Positions 8,948 to 17,623 of a stretch of 64,000 nucleotides of DNA are shown here, in pieces. Under the pieces are notes generated by a model. It made no database searches, was not told the DNA's origin, and saw nothing but the letters and a program-made list of their open reading frames with translations. The number at the start of each line of letters is the position of its first letter. Position 1 is the stretch's first letter. Location of the stretch: the NCBI RefSeq assembly GCF_014189535.1, contig NZ_CP050307.1, positions 2,170,001 to 2,234,000 on the forward strand, written 5' to 3'. Both the position numbers and the translations under genes were made by a program. The DNA is from Rhizobium lusitanum. GTDB lineage: Bacteria > Pseudomonadota > Alphaproteobacteria > Rhizobiales > Rhizobiaceae.

Positions 8948-10219
8948 ATGAATGAGAGACTGAGAGAGCTTGCTCCGGCAAGGCGCAACGGTAAACCATT
9001 TGGAATAACATCCGTCTGTTCGGCTCATCCGCTGGTGCTGCGCGCAGCACTACGCCGCGCCGTGCGTGACGGCGGCGAAGTGCTCATAGAAGCAACCTGC
9101 AATCAGGTGAACCATCTCGGCGGCTATACCGGCATGACGCCGCAAGCTTTTGTCCGGCTTGTTGGCAATATCGCGTCCGAAGAAGGTTTGGACAAGTCGC
9201 GGATTATCTTCGGCGGCGATCATCTCGGTCCAAATCCATGGCGGAAGGAAGATGCGGCCACGGCGATGCCGAAGGCGGAAGCGATGGTTGCCGCTTATGT
9301 CAAAGCTGGCTTCACCAAGATTCATCTGGATGCCTCGATGGGTTGCGCCAGCGAACCGGCCGCCCTGGACGATGAGCTGATCGCTGTCCGGGCCGCGCGT
9401 CTTGCCAAAGTCGCCGAGGAGACTGCGCGCGAAATTGGCGGGGCAATGCCGCTTTACATCCTGGGAACGGAAGTTCCCGTTCCAGGCGGTGCCGACCACG
9501 TTCTGGACGAGGTCGAGCCAACGTCGGCGAAGGCCGCCCGCGCGACGATCGACATTCACCGTGACGTCTTCATCCGCGAAGGATTGGAAGATGCCTTTTC
9601 GCGCACGATCGCGTTCGTCGTTCAGCCGGGTGTCGAATTCGGCAGCGAAAATGTCATCCCCTTTAGGCCGGAAAAGGTGGACGAGCTGACCGCGCTGCTG
9701 GATCAGGAGCCGCAATTCGTGTTCGAAGCGCACTCCACCGATTATCAAACTGTCGGCGCCCTTTCCTCGCTTGTCCGTGACGGCTTCCCGATCCTGAAGG
9801 TCGGGCCGGAGCTCACATTCGCGCTTCGGGAAGCCCTCTACGGTCTCGATCTCATCGCCTCCGAGCTTAGCAAAGACTACGGCTACCGCTCGCTTGCCGT
9901 GGCGATGGAAAAGATCATGCTCGCCGATCCTTCCGACTGGCTCGGCCACTACCATGGCAGCGAGGATGCCCTACGCCTACAACGGCACTACAGCTACAGC
10001 GATCGCATAAGATATTACTGGGGAAGACCCGATGCTCTGGCTGCCGTGAACCATTTGGAGGAGACCCTCAGCGGCCTGCCTATTCCAAAGACATTGCTGC
10101 GCCAGTTTTTGCCGCGGCTTGAAGAACGGTATACCGGGCCGATTTCTATGGCGGAAATCGCCATCAATGCTGTCGATGACGTTTTGAAAAAGTATAATAT
10201 CGCATGCCGTCAAAACTGA
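8948..10219 (+). CDS. PF08013 (GatZ/KbaZ-like) protein, probable D-tagatose-6-phosphate 4-epimerase
   Basis: A 423-residue member of the family long annotated as the 'non-catalytic subunit of tagatose-bisphosphate aldolase'. Conserved blocks seen are GITSVCSAHPLVLRAA, EATCNQVNHLGGYTGM, FGGDHLGPNPWR and IHLDASMGC. Length equals the family norm (about 420). In A. tumefaciens C58 the family member paired with a PfkB kinase converts D-tagatose 6-phosphate to D-fructose 6-phosphate; the same pairing here, with no KbaY/GatY aldolase in the window, supports that function over aldolase accessory function. It is the last gene of the plus-strand operon. Confidence 0.82.
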   Translation: MNERLRELAPARRNGKPFGITSVCSAHPLVLRAALRRAVRDGGEVLIEATCNQVNHLGGYTGMTPQAFVRLVGNIASEEGLDKSRIIFGGDHLGPNPWRKEDAATAMPKAEAMVAAYVKAGFTKIHLDASMGCASEPAALDDELIAVRAARLAKVAEETAREIGGAMPLYILGTEVPVPGGADHVLDEVEPTSAKAARATIDIHRDVFIREGLEDAFSRTIAFVVQPGVEFGSENVIPFRPEKVDELTALLDQEPQFVFEAHSTDYQTVGALSSLVRDGFPILKVGPELTFALREALYGLDLIASELSKDYGYRSLAVAMEKIMLADPSDWLGHYHGSEDALRLQRHYSYSDRIRYYWGRPDALAAVNHLEETLSGLPIPKTLLRQFLPRLEERYTGPISMAEIAINAVDDVLKKYNIACRQN

Positions 10220-10360
10220 TCCGGAGTTGATGTCAGCCCATTCTGACGTGACCACATGATGGTCTGCCCCTTAATTGCAGCAACTGACGCACCTCTGTCA
10301 CAAACTGCCCATAGCCTGAAATCTTATTTCACAGCGCGTCTCGCCACTATGTAGGACCTT

Positions 10361-10918
10361 ATGGCAGCACAGTCGTCGGCAAATGGGTTGTCAAATATCT
10401 TTCGTAAGGTCAGCGGGCAATTTTTCCGTTGTGTGCTTGTCGAACGTCTCGATCATGTGCTCCATCCCCCAGGCCCGTCGAGCGCCGGTCGCTACCACCG
10501 GCTCGGCCAGCCAACACTCTACATGAGCGCCTCACCCGATTGGGCGATCATGGCGATTTCAGGCTACATGCGCGAGGATGGAAAGCGGCGTGTCGTCGTG
10601 CCGCTTCTGGTCGATGAAGCACATGTGGTAGACCAGCATGACCAGCAGGCATGTGAACGGCTCGGCATCGATCGCGAGGCATCCAATCTATCCTGGCGCT
10701 CCGCTCTGGCTGCTGGCCAGGAGCCCCCGTCATGGCGCACTGTCGATGCAGCCAGAGCAGCGGGTGCGGATGGCATCATTGACCGATCAAGGCTGATCCC
10801 CGGCGGCTGGCATCTGAACTTGTTCCGTTGGAACGACCTCGGCGGCCCCTCGGTTCAAGTATGCGGTGACCCCTTGGAAATTACGCTGTCGGAAGACGGC
10901 CCGAAGTGGGGGCTATAG
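10361..10918 (+). CDS. RES-domain protein (NAD+-degrading toxin family), possibly catalytically altered
   Basis: 185 residues matching the RES family (PF08808). Features are GRYHRLGQPTLYMSASPDWA near residue 43 (the Arg of the Arg-Glu-Ser triad), GADGIIDRSR near residue 134 (the Ser) and the terminal GGWHLNLFRWNDLGGPSVQV block. RES toxins destroy NAD+ and are normally held by an upstream antitoxin (Xre/MbcA type). No antitoxin gene is visible upstream. The Glu expected about ten residues after the LYMS motif is not evident: the segment reads AIMAISGYM where an Ala-Leu-x-Glu pattern is usual. It lies between the polyol operon and an IS element and may be a remnant or a non-toxic relative. The start is uncertain. 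Confidence 0.6.
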   Translation: MAAQSSANGLSNIFRKVSGQFFRCVLVERLDHVLHPPGPSSAGRYHRLGQPTLYMSASPDWAIMAISGYMREDGKRRVVVPLLVDEAHVVDQHDQQACERLGIDREASNLSWRSALAAGQEPPSWRTVDAARAAGADGIIDRSRLIPGGWHLNLFRWNDLGGPSVQVCGDPLEITLSEDGPKWGL

Positions 10919-11018
10919 TCGCGAATTCGCACGCCAATCCGGAACATCACCACTTCGCTGCCACCGGCTCACCACTACCGTCCGCGCCACCGGATCTGTC
11001 CTGCTTACCCCCATTTGC

Positions 11019-11041
11019 GTACGTGGGGCAAAATCGGTGGC
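11019..11041 (+). repeat. Left terminal inverted repeat of the IS66-like element
   Basis: It begins GTACGTGGGGCA and matches the reverse complement of 12881-12903 at 20 of 23 positions. The 9-base direct repeat CCCATTTGC lies immediately outside it at 11010-11018. Confidence 0.75.
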
Positions 11042-11148
11042 AGGGTTTCAGCGTCGCCGCATAGAAAGTGTGCATAACCATGCGCGTTGAATCCTGTTGG
11101 TCGGCGCAGGGATTCCTAAGACGAGGCAAATCATGATTCGGTCCAGGG

Positions 11149-12822
11149 ATGGCAAAGAGACGGCTCCCCTCCCCCGAGCATGCCGACACGCTTTCACTGA
11201 ATGCGTTGCGCAGTCTTGTGTCCGGTCTGTTGGAGCGGTCGCAGCAGGCGGAAGCCCGGCTCGCGAAGCTCGAGGCCGACAACATCCAACTGCGCGAGGA
11301 AAACGCCGCCCTTCGGCTCGAGAACACCCGCCTGAAACTCGACAACCAGCTGCTGCGCGACGAGATCGCCCGACTGAAGAACCTGCCGCCGCGGCCGCCG
11401 TTTCGCTCATCCGGAATGGACAAGGCAACGGACGTTGCACTCGTCAGTAAGCCGGCGAGCAAGAAGAAGCCACGCGGCCCGAAGCTGGATGTGAAGCGGG
11501 TGAGCCGGCAGGAGATCCTGCGCGTCGATGCTCCTGATGGATCGCGCTTCAAGGGATACAGAAGCGTCTACGTTCGCGACCTGGTGCTCAAGGCGGAGCT
11601 CGTGCATTACCGTCGCGAATGCTGGGTGACCCCGAATGGAAAGACGGTGCTGGCAGCCTTGCCAGCGGGGATTACGGGTGGCTATGGCGCCAACCTCAGG
11701 CGGCTTTGCCTGATGCTTCATGCACAAGGGCAGGTGACGACCGGACGGCTGACGACATTGCTGAACGATATCGGTCTCGACATCTCCAAGCGTCAGATCG
11801 TGCGGCTTGTGACCAGGCAACTGGATGGCTTTGTTGCCGAGGATGCGGCGGTGCTGCATGCTGGTCTTGTATCGTCGCCTTATGTGACGGTCGACGACAC
11901 TGGCGCGCGGCATTCCCATAATAACTATTACACCACACATATCGGCGGCCCGAATTTTACCGTCTTCCGAACGACAAAATCGAAGTCTCGGCTGAATTTC
12001 CTGTCGCTGCTGCGCGGCAATTACCAGGATTATGTGCTCAACGATGCCGCATTCGATTATCTGCAAGAGCGCCGTGGCGATCCAGTCATGGTCGCCGGAC
12101 TTAGGACGTTTGAACCGCAGCGCTTCTGCAACCAGGTGCCGTTCATGACGCATCTGGCCGAAAAGGGCGTCGATATCTTCGATCGGCAGGACATTGGCAC
12201 ACTCGCTGAAGCCGGCCTTTGGGGCGCCATCCGTCACCACGGTCTGATGGGCAACATGGTGATCGTGTCCGACGACGCCGGCCAGTTCCGCGTCGGCAAT
12301 CACGCGCTGTGTTGGGTCCATGCAGAACGCCTTCTGCAAAAGCTCATGCCGGCCACCGCCAAGGAAGAGCGGCGGCTCACGATGGTTCGCGATCTGGTCT
12401 GGCGTTTCTACAAGATGCTAAAAGCTTACAAGCAGAAACCTTCACCGCAGGCTGCCCCTGCCTTCCGACGACGGTTCGACCGGATCTTCGCCTTGCGCAC
12501 CGGTTATGAGGCACTCGACAAGCTGCTTGAGCGGCTGCATCGAAGGAAGAACGAGTTGCTGAAGGTGCTCGAGCATCCCGGCATCCCGCTGCACACCAAC
12601 GCATCGGAAAATGACCTGCGGACTTTCGTCACGAAACGAAAAATCTCCGGCGGTACGATGAGCCGCGACGGCCGGGTCGCGCGAGACATCATGCTCGGTC
12701 TGATGAAGACCTGCCAGAAGCTCGGGCTTTCTTTCTACCGCTATCTGGGAGACCGGCTTGGCCTGGGTAATGGAGATCGTCCCATCCCGCCTCTCTCGGC
12801 CACCATCCTCGCTCGGGCTTGA
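11149..12822 (+). CDS. IS66-like DDE transposase
   Basis: 557 residues. An N-terminal leucine-rich coiled coil (about residues 15-75, repeated LE.DN.QLR.EN) comes before a DDE-type catalytic region. Candidate acidic residues are in VTVDDTGARH (near 245) and VIVSDDAGQF (near 370), and Glu in HTNASENDLRTF (near 485). The CWVHAERLLQKL motif corresponds to the CWAHARRKF of IS66 transposases, and the C-terminal GLMKTCQKLGLSFYRYLGDRLG resembles the family end. The frame is uninterrupted and inverted repeats lie on both sides, so the element may still be mobile. Assignment to a precise IS66 subgroup is tentative. Confidence 0.82.
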   Translation: MAKRRLPSPEHADTLSLNALRSLVSGLLERSQQAEARLAKLEADNIQLREENAALRLENTRLKLDNQLLRDEIARLKNLPPRPPFRSSGMDKATDVALVSKPASKKKPRGPKLDVKRVSRQEILRVDAPDGSRFKGYRSVYVRDLVLKAELVHYRRECWVTPNGKTVLAALPAGITGGYGANLRRLCLMLHAQGQVTTGRLTTLLNDIGLDISKRQIVRLVTRQLDGFVAEDAAVLHAGLVSSPYVTVDDTGARHSHNNYYTTHIGGPNFTVFRTTKSKSRLNFLSLLRGNYQDYVLNDAAFDYLQERRGDPVMVAGLRTFEPQRFCNQVPFMTHLAEKGVDIFDRQDIGTLAEAGLWGAIRHHGLMGNMVIVSDDAGQFRVGNHALCWVHAERLLQKLMPATAKEERRLTMVRDLVWRFYKMLKAYKQKPSPQAAPAFRRRFDRIFALRTGYEALDKLLERLHRRKNELLKVLEHPGIPLHTNASENDLRTFVTKRKISGGTMSRDGRVARDIMLGLMKTCQKLGLSFYRYLGDRLGLGNGDRPIPPLSATILARA

Positions 12823-12880
12823 ATGCTGTAACCGCCAGGGCTCACCAGCATTCAACGCTTTTGCCTGTCAAACCGGCAAC

Positions 12881-12903
12881 GCCACCGAATGTGCCCCACT
12901 TAC
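12881..12903 (-). repeat. Right terminal inverted repeat of the IS66-like element
   Basis: Read on the minus strand it begins GTAAGTGGGGCA, with 20 of 23 positions shared with the left end. The second copy of CCCATTTGC follows at 12904-12912. Confidence 0.75.
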
Positions 12904-12912
12904 CCCATTTGC

Positions 12913-13636
12913 CACCTGAGAACCTCCGTCTGGTTTTGGCGAAGTCCGTGCGGTTACTTACATCACGATGGAAAACGGAAGCTTAAAGCCTATTTTCTTC
13001 CGCTATTGCTTCTCTCCGTCCAAACGTCATGTAGAGACCTTGAGGCCGAAGGGGGGAGCAGATCGTGCCGCCTCACTCTTCGACCAGTCCAACCTCGCAA
13101 GCGAGCTGGTAGAGGCATGCCTAGGCGATCATAGTCGGAGATTGCCGTCGATCGGCGTGGTGCCTCGGCGCCAAGCATCCTGCCGTCGCTCCTGGCCTCC
13201 AACCATCCAGATCTGCCCTCGGCGCAAGACCCAAAACGGGATGTAGGTGATGACCGCCAGATCTGCGGGCGATGATATCACCCGCCCTATTGACCATCGC
13301 CTGCCTAGATCCAGCAACCCCGTTTCCAATAAAGCCCCGTTGGTAGACGTTAAGCTTGCCAGTCATGTCGTCACGGACAGAACCGTTCTCGCACCGCTTT
13401 TGGATAAGCAACATTAGATGCTAGCCGGACCGGACACTCCGAGATCCGACACGGCTCTGGCATGACTCGCATCCGATCGGAGTGGGCGACCGTCACCTCC
13501 CCTTCTCTGTCTGGAATTGGATAGCAACACCAAGATCGCATACAGGTAACGCGTCGCGTCCAATGGATCCCGCCAGCGAATACCAACTGCGCGCGTCGCG
13601 CCAAACAGACAATGCGCACATTGACGCGAAGTTACA
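12913..13636. other. About 720 bases without a recognisable gene
   Basis: Only short overlapping frames on both strands, without ribosome sites or known motifs. The stretch lies between the IS element and a decayed hydrolase gene and looks like degraded accessory DNA. I see no repeats, RNA gene or clear promoter in it. Confidence 0.6.
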
Positions 13637-14727
13637 TCATCGCCGTGCTGCCGCTCCAATCAAGACGGACGGGGCCAAGCATTCCTTACCATCGTCCATC
13701 AATCGGTTTGAGAACTCACAATCGGCATCGACGATCGCCCGCGCGAATGCCTGCGGCGCTTCCTGCGGCAGGTTATGGCCGATGCCGCCTTCGATGGTCC
13801 GGTGCGCATACTTGCCGGAGAGCTTGTTACGGCATGATGCGGGATCGAGTTGCGGCGCGCCGCTGGCGTCACCTTCCAGAGTGAACGTCGGCACGCTGAT
13901 CACCAGCGCCATTGCCAGACGTTTCTCCAGATCATCATATTGCGGCTCGCCTTTCACCAACCCCAGCCGCCGATGGTAATTATCGATGACGATGCGACGT
14001 GATCCAGGTTGTTGAACACCGCGGCGATGCGGTCGAGCTGTGCATCATCGAGGTCCCGCTTCGGAGAGCCGTTCTGCGAGATCAACCTGGCAAAATCGCG
14101 TCGGCATTTATCGTAGCCCTCCTGCCCGCGTTCGGTGGCGACATAATACTGGCACCACCATTGAAGTTCGGCATTGAGCGGCAATAGCCTCCTGACTGCC
14201 GATCAGGTAGCCACTGACGGAGACCAGCGCCTTGCAATGTTCGGGCCAGAGCGCCGCCAGGATATTGGCCGTGCGTGCGCCCCGTTCAAACCGCCGAGGA
14301 TCGCCTTCGGAATTTTCAGCGCGTCCATCAAGGCGAGGACATCGACGGCCACGACCGACTGCTGGCCGTTGCGCGCAGTCTCGCTGGAAAGAAAATGCGT
14401 CGGCCCATAGCCGCGCAGATAGGGAACGATCACGCGGCAGCCTCGTGATGCAAGCAACGGGACAACATCGACGAAGCTATGGATGTCATAAGGCCAGCCG
14501 TGCAACAGAACGACTGGAGCACCATCAGCTGGACCTGCCTCTGCATATCCGACAGTCAGCACGCCGGTATCAATCTGCTTCCGGGAAGCTAGTAACGCGC
14601 CGTCTCCGGATTTGACCGCCGGATTTGTCTCACTGGATTGAGCCAGGGCAGCGCCGGGCAAAGCGAGTTGACTGGCGGCGAGAACCGCAGCGGCAATATC
14701 AAAGAAGTGGCGGCGAGGGTTATTCAT
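13637..14727 (-). pseudogene. Tat-exported alpha/beta hydrolase, inactivated by at least three frameshifts
   Basis: The 5' part starts at ATG 14727 with a twin-arginine-like signal (NPRRHFFDIAAAVLAASQLALPGAALAQ) and runs through VLLHGWPYDIHSF and VDVLALMDALKIPKAILGG, typical of epoxide-hydrolase/haloperoxidase-type hydrolases. Near 14300 the frame is lost: the G-A-R-T-A-N-I-L-A-A-L-W-P continuation is readable only in another frame. A second shift near 14180 leads to NAELQWWCQYYVATERGQEGYDK. A third near 13985 leads to VKGEPQYDDLEKRLA and the end GGIGHNLPQEAPQAFARAIVDAD. The nucleophile-elbow region is broken, so no full enzyme can be made. Loss appears recent because the residue-level similarity between segments is still clear. 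Confidence 0.75.
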
Positions 14728-15123
14728 GTCTTCGGACGCTGATCTTTCTGCAACAAGCATGACGCTGCCCAGCAGAAAGACTTTCCCATGCTTTCGCCAT
14801 ACGTCCCGGCCGGACGGCTTTAGATGCAAACAAAGATCTCAGGCGCAGAGATATAATAGAGTGCGACCGGCCTTTTAACTACGTTCCGTGAGCCGAAGAT
14901 CTACCCCGCCACACCGACCATGACCAATCGAAGTCAGTGACAATCGGAGGAAGACGGAGCATCATCCGACATCGGCAAATCGGGCCTCGTGGACCAAGAC
15001 GTCGCCTCGCAAAGCCAATTCGCAGCGACCACCTATCTGACGAGCGTCGCCTGGTATAAAAGAATATAGACATCACAGGCCCCACCTGCGCTTCGACTGC
15101 CGAAGATGCAGATTGCGGCCGGC

Positions 15124-15138
15124 GTTCCCCGCGGGAAC
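15124..15138. promoter_or_regulatory. parS-like palindrome 1 upstream of repA
   Basis: GTTCCCCGCGGGAAC is a 15-base palindrome. RepABC partition sites are short GTT...AAC palindromes near the rep genes, so this and the copy at 15179-15194 are candidate RepB (ParB) binding sites. The stretch 14728-15123 shows nothing else that I can identify. Confidence 0.5.
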
Positions 15139-15178
15139 TCGCTTTCGATGACACACAATCGTCAGCACCGGACCGAAA

Positions 15179-15194
15179 GTTCCTCGCGGGGAAC
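15179..15194. promoter_or_regulatory. parS-like palindrome 2 upstream of repA
   Basis: GTTCCTCGCGGGGAAC is a 16-base near-perfect palindrome that, read on the opposite strand, is almost the same as the site at 15124-15138. Centre-to-centre distance is about 55 bases. Confidence 0.5.
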
Positions 15195-15245
15195 GCTGTT
15201 TTAGGCCTGGTTGCCACGAATCATAGAATCGGAGTACTTCTTAAC

Positions 15246-15280
15246 TACGCAAAATGCCGGTAGTACCGCCAATCTGCGTA
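15246..15280. promoter_or_regulatory. Concentric dyad upstream of repA, probable RepA/RepB operator
   Basis: TACGCA (15246-15251) and TGCGTA (15275-15280) flank a central palindrome CGGTAGTACCG (15258-15268); all are centred on base 15263. It lies 72 bases before the repA start, where autoregulation of repABC operons by RepA with RepB takes place. The function is inferred from position and symmetry. Confidence 0.45.
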
Positions 15281-15351
15281 AGTAAAGAAACCAGTCATAA
15301 AAACCCAACCAAAAAGGCGCTTAGTAACGTGGCCAAAAATGGGAGAAAACC

Positions 15352-16527
15352 ATGACCCGACATCTGAGCAGCCTCGCCTTCATGCAGACCTTCTCGGCGA
15401 AGCTCGATAGCGCATTGGGCAATCTCAGCCTAGCGCAATTTCCTCCGCATGCCCGTCGCACGATGCGCAAATTCAGCTCTTCCGAAGTTGCCACGCTGCT
15501 AAACGTGACCGAGGCCTATATCAGGCAGGTTTCGCTGAAGGAGCAAGGGCCGACGCCGGAAGTCGCCAATGGACGGCGGCTCTATTCGCTCGAACAGATC
15601 CTCGAATTGCGCATGCATCTGGCACAGAATGGCCGCAAGAAGTGGATGAACCCACGCAGGGTAGGCGAGGAGCAATGCCAGATCCTGGCCATTACCAATT
15701 TCAAGGGCGGCTCGAGCAAGACCTCCACCACTATCCATCTTGGCCACTATCTGGCCTTGAGAGGCTATCGCGTGCTGGCAGTTGATCTCGATCCACAGGC
15801 ATCGTTGACCACTCTCCACGGCAGCCTGCCTGACTTCGACTACCGCGATGGCGATACGCTTTATTCCGCTATCCGCTTCGAAGATCCGCTCCCCACCGAG
15901 CAGGTTATTCACCAGACCCATATCGCCGGCTTCGACGTCATCTGCGCCGGACTGGAATTGACGGAATTCGAAACCGCCGTTGCGCTGGAAATGCGTAAAT
16001 CCGGCGGCACCGGCTTCCTCTTGCGCGTATCGCAAGCTTTGGAGCAGGTCGCCGATCGCTACGACATCATTCTGATGGATTCAGCGCCGTCGCTGAACTT
16101 CCTCACCCTGTCGTCCCTGACCGCGGCGACAGGCGTCCTGATACCCGTTCCAGCACATATGCTCGATGTGGATTCCACGGCGAAGTTTCTCGAACTCGCC
16201 GGATCCTACATGCAGATCCTCGAACAGGTCGGCACATCCGCCCAGTGGGATTTCGCCAAGTTCCTGATCACCAAGTTCGAGCCGAATGATCACCCGCAAG
16301 CCAATATGACGGCACTGATGCGGCAGGTTTTCGGCGAAGACCTGTTGCTTAACTCGGTGATCAAATCGACCGCCGTTGCCGATGCCCTGACCTGGAAACA
16401 GAGCCTTTACGAGGTACAGCGGTCAAGATTCTCCGCTCCGAAAACCTATGACAGGGCGATTGAATCGATCAACGCAGCTAATGCTGAAATCGAAGAGCTT
16501 CTTTGGAGAGCATGGGGACGCGAATGA
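15352..16527 (+). CDS. repA: Plasmid partitioning ATPase RepA (ParA family) of a repABC replicon
   Basis: 391 residues. The N-terminal part holds a helix-turn-helix-like segment (FSSSEVATLLNVTEAYIRQVSLKEQGPTPEV, about residues 41-70). It is followed by the ParA-type deviant Walker A motif NFKGGSSKTSTTIHLGHYLA (near 118), a Walker B-like ILMDSAPSLNF and VLAVDLDPQASLT. RepA segregates the replicon on the nucleoid and, with RepB, represses its own operon. GGGAG lies 7 bases before the ATG. Its TGA overlaps the repB ATG (ATGA), so repAB are translationally coupled. Confidence 0.96.
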   Translation: MTRHLSSLAFMQTFSAKLDSALGNLSLAQFPPHARRTMRKFSSSEVATLLNVTEAYIRQVSLKEQGPTPEVANGRRLYSLEQILELRMHLAQNGRKKWMNPRRVGEEQCQILAITNFKGGSSKTSTTIHLGHYLALRGYRVLAVDLDPQASLTTLHGSLPDFDYRDGDTLYSAIRFEDPLPTEQVIHQTHIAGFDVICAGLELTEFETAVALEMRKSGGTGFLLRVSQALEQVADRYDIILMDSAPSLNFLTLSSLTAATGVLIPVPAHMLDVDSTAKFLELAGSYMQILEQVGTSAQWDFAKFLITKFEPNDHPQANMTALMRQVFGEDLLLNSVIKSTAVADALTWKQSLYEVQRSRFSAPKTYDRAIESINAANAEIEELLWRAWGRE

Positions 16528-17546
16528 GCAGGAAAGATTCGAAAGGCATGTTTGCCAATGTCCTGGTCGGTCTCGGCCAGGATACAGCCTCCTTGCCGAC
16601 GCCAACGACATCAACGTCACCGCATCTCCTGAAAGTCGCTGCCGGCGTTCGGCAGCTGCAGGAGCGCGGCGAACTTGCCGATAAGCTGCTGCAGGGTGCC
16701 GATCACATCATCCAGCTCGATGTGGACGCAGTTTTGCCGTCATCCATTCGGGATCGATTTGACGGTGCCTATGATGCCGACAGACTTCAGGATCTCGTTC
16801 AGTCCATGCGTGAGCATGGACAAACGACACCGGGTCTCGTTCGGCCGATGCCGGGCGAGGGTAGCAGGTTTCAGATCGTCTTCGGGCGTCGCCGTCTTGC
16901 TGCTGCAAAGCTTCTGGGCATCAAGTTCCGTGCCATCGTCCGCGATCTCACCGACGAACAGGCAATCGTCATTCAGGGCGAGGAAAACGCCAATCGAGAC
17001 GACCTGTCCTTCATTGAAAAATGCGTCTTTGCCTTCAGCCAGGAAGAGGCAGGCTTCAAACGTGAGGTGATTTGCTCTTCGCTGGCAACCGGCAAGTCGC
17101 ATGTTTCCGAAATGCTGCAGATCGCCAAAGTCTTCCCGAAGGAAGTTCTGACGCGCATCGGTGCAGCTCCGGAAACCGGCCGCCGGCGTTGGGCGCAACT
17201 GGCTGAACGCTGGAGCGCCAATGCCAAGGCCCAAACCGTTGTAGACCGGGTTCTGGAAGAACTAACCGTTCAGTCGCTGTCCAGCGATGACCGGTTCGTG
17301 GCGGTGTTGAATGCCGTTTCCAAGGCCGAGAACGCCCCCACAGCCCCTGCGGATCGCACTCAGGAGGTCGTTTCCAAAGGAATGACCCTTGCTCTCGTGA
17401 ACTACGCCAAGGCGGGAACCAAGCTTACCTTCACGAAAGCCGTCCCAGACGATTTCGTGAATTATCTGCTGCGTCGAATGGAGGGATTGCACGAGGAATA
17501 TCTCGATCAATCTCAACAGCCCGCGCAGAACAAGACCAAGCCGTAA
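16524..17546 (+). CDS. repB: Plasmid partitioning protein RepB (ParB family)
   Basis: 340 residues of the RepB/ParB type. A short basic N-terminus (MSRKDSKGMFANVL, the RepA-interacting part) is followed by the ParB N-terminal domain with HGQTTPGLVRPMPG, FQIVFGRRRLAAAKLLG and GEENANRDDLSFIEK. The helix-turn-helix is around EVICSSLATGKSHVSEMLQIAKVFP. ATG 16524 is chosen because it overlaps the repA stop codon in the usual way. It should bind parS; the two GTT...AAC palindromes upstream of repA are the best candidates. Confidence 0.95.
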   Translation: MSRKDSKGMFANVLVGLGQDTASLPTPTTSTSPHLLKVAAGVRQLQERGELADKLLQGADHIIQLDVDAVLPSSIRDRFDGAYDADRLQDLVQSMREHGQTTPGLVRPMPGEGSRFQIVFGRRRLAAAKLLGIKFRAIVRDLTDEQAIVIQGEENANRDDLSFIEKCVFAFSQEEAGFKREVICSSLATGKSHVSEMLQIAKVFPKEVLTRIGAAPETGRRRWAQLAERWSANAKAQTVVDRVLEELTVQSLSSDDRFVAVLNAVSKAENAPTAPADRTQEVVSKGMTLALVNYAKAGTKLTFTKAVPDDFVNYLLRRMEGLHEEYLDQSQQPAQNKTKP

Positions 17547-17561
17547 CAGGAGACTGAATAG

Positions 17562-17617
17562 CAAAAGAAAAAGGCCCCCGAACGTTGCCGTAGCGGAAGC
17601 CCTTCTCAGTATGTAGC
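17562..17617 (-). ncRNA. Antisense ctRNA (incA/incalpha-type) between repB and repC
   Basis: On the minus strand a promoter (TTGACT at 17647-17652, GATTCT at 17624-17629, 17-base spacer) is followed by about 55 bases ending in a GC-rich hairpin (17573-17602) and a T-rich tract. Size, position and orientation match the counter-transcribed RNA of repABC plasmids, which pairs with the repC leader and reduces RepC synthesis. It sets copy number and incompatibility. The exact 5' end is estimated from the promoter. Confidence 0.8.
17573..17602 (-). terminator. Rho-independent terminator of the ctRNA
   Basis: Read on the minus strand, GGCTTCCG pairs with CGGGGGCC (G-U pairs included) around a 13-base loop, followed by TTTTTCTTTT. 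This is the conserved ctRNA 3' hairpin of repABC plasmids. Confidence 0.75.
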
Positions 17618-17623
17618 AATACG

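Larger units (their letters stand above)
11019..12903 (+). mobile_element. IS66-like insertion sequence, apparently intact (about 1885 bp)
   Basis: One long transposase gene is bounded by imperfect terminal inverted repeats that match at 20 of 23 positions (11019-11041 against 12881-12903). Both ends begin GTA and share the core GTGGGGCA. The element is flanked by identical 9-base copies of CCCATTTGC (11010-11018 and 12904-12912). IS66 elements usually leave 8-bp duplications; one of the nine bases may belong to the element. Only one frame of transposase size is present and no TnpA/TnpB accessory genes are seen, as in the single-gene (ISBst12-like) branch. Confidence 0.75.

Noticed and set aside
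10219..10260. Terminator after the PF08013 gene (GTCAG...CTGAC)
   Set aside because: The stem has only five pairs and no T tract, so it is too weak to annotate.
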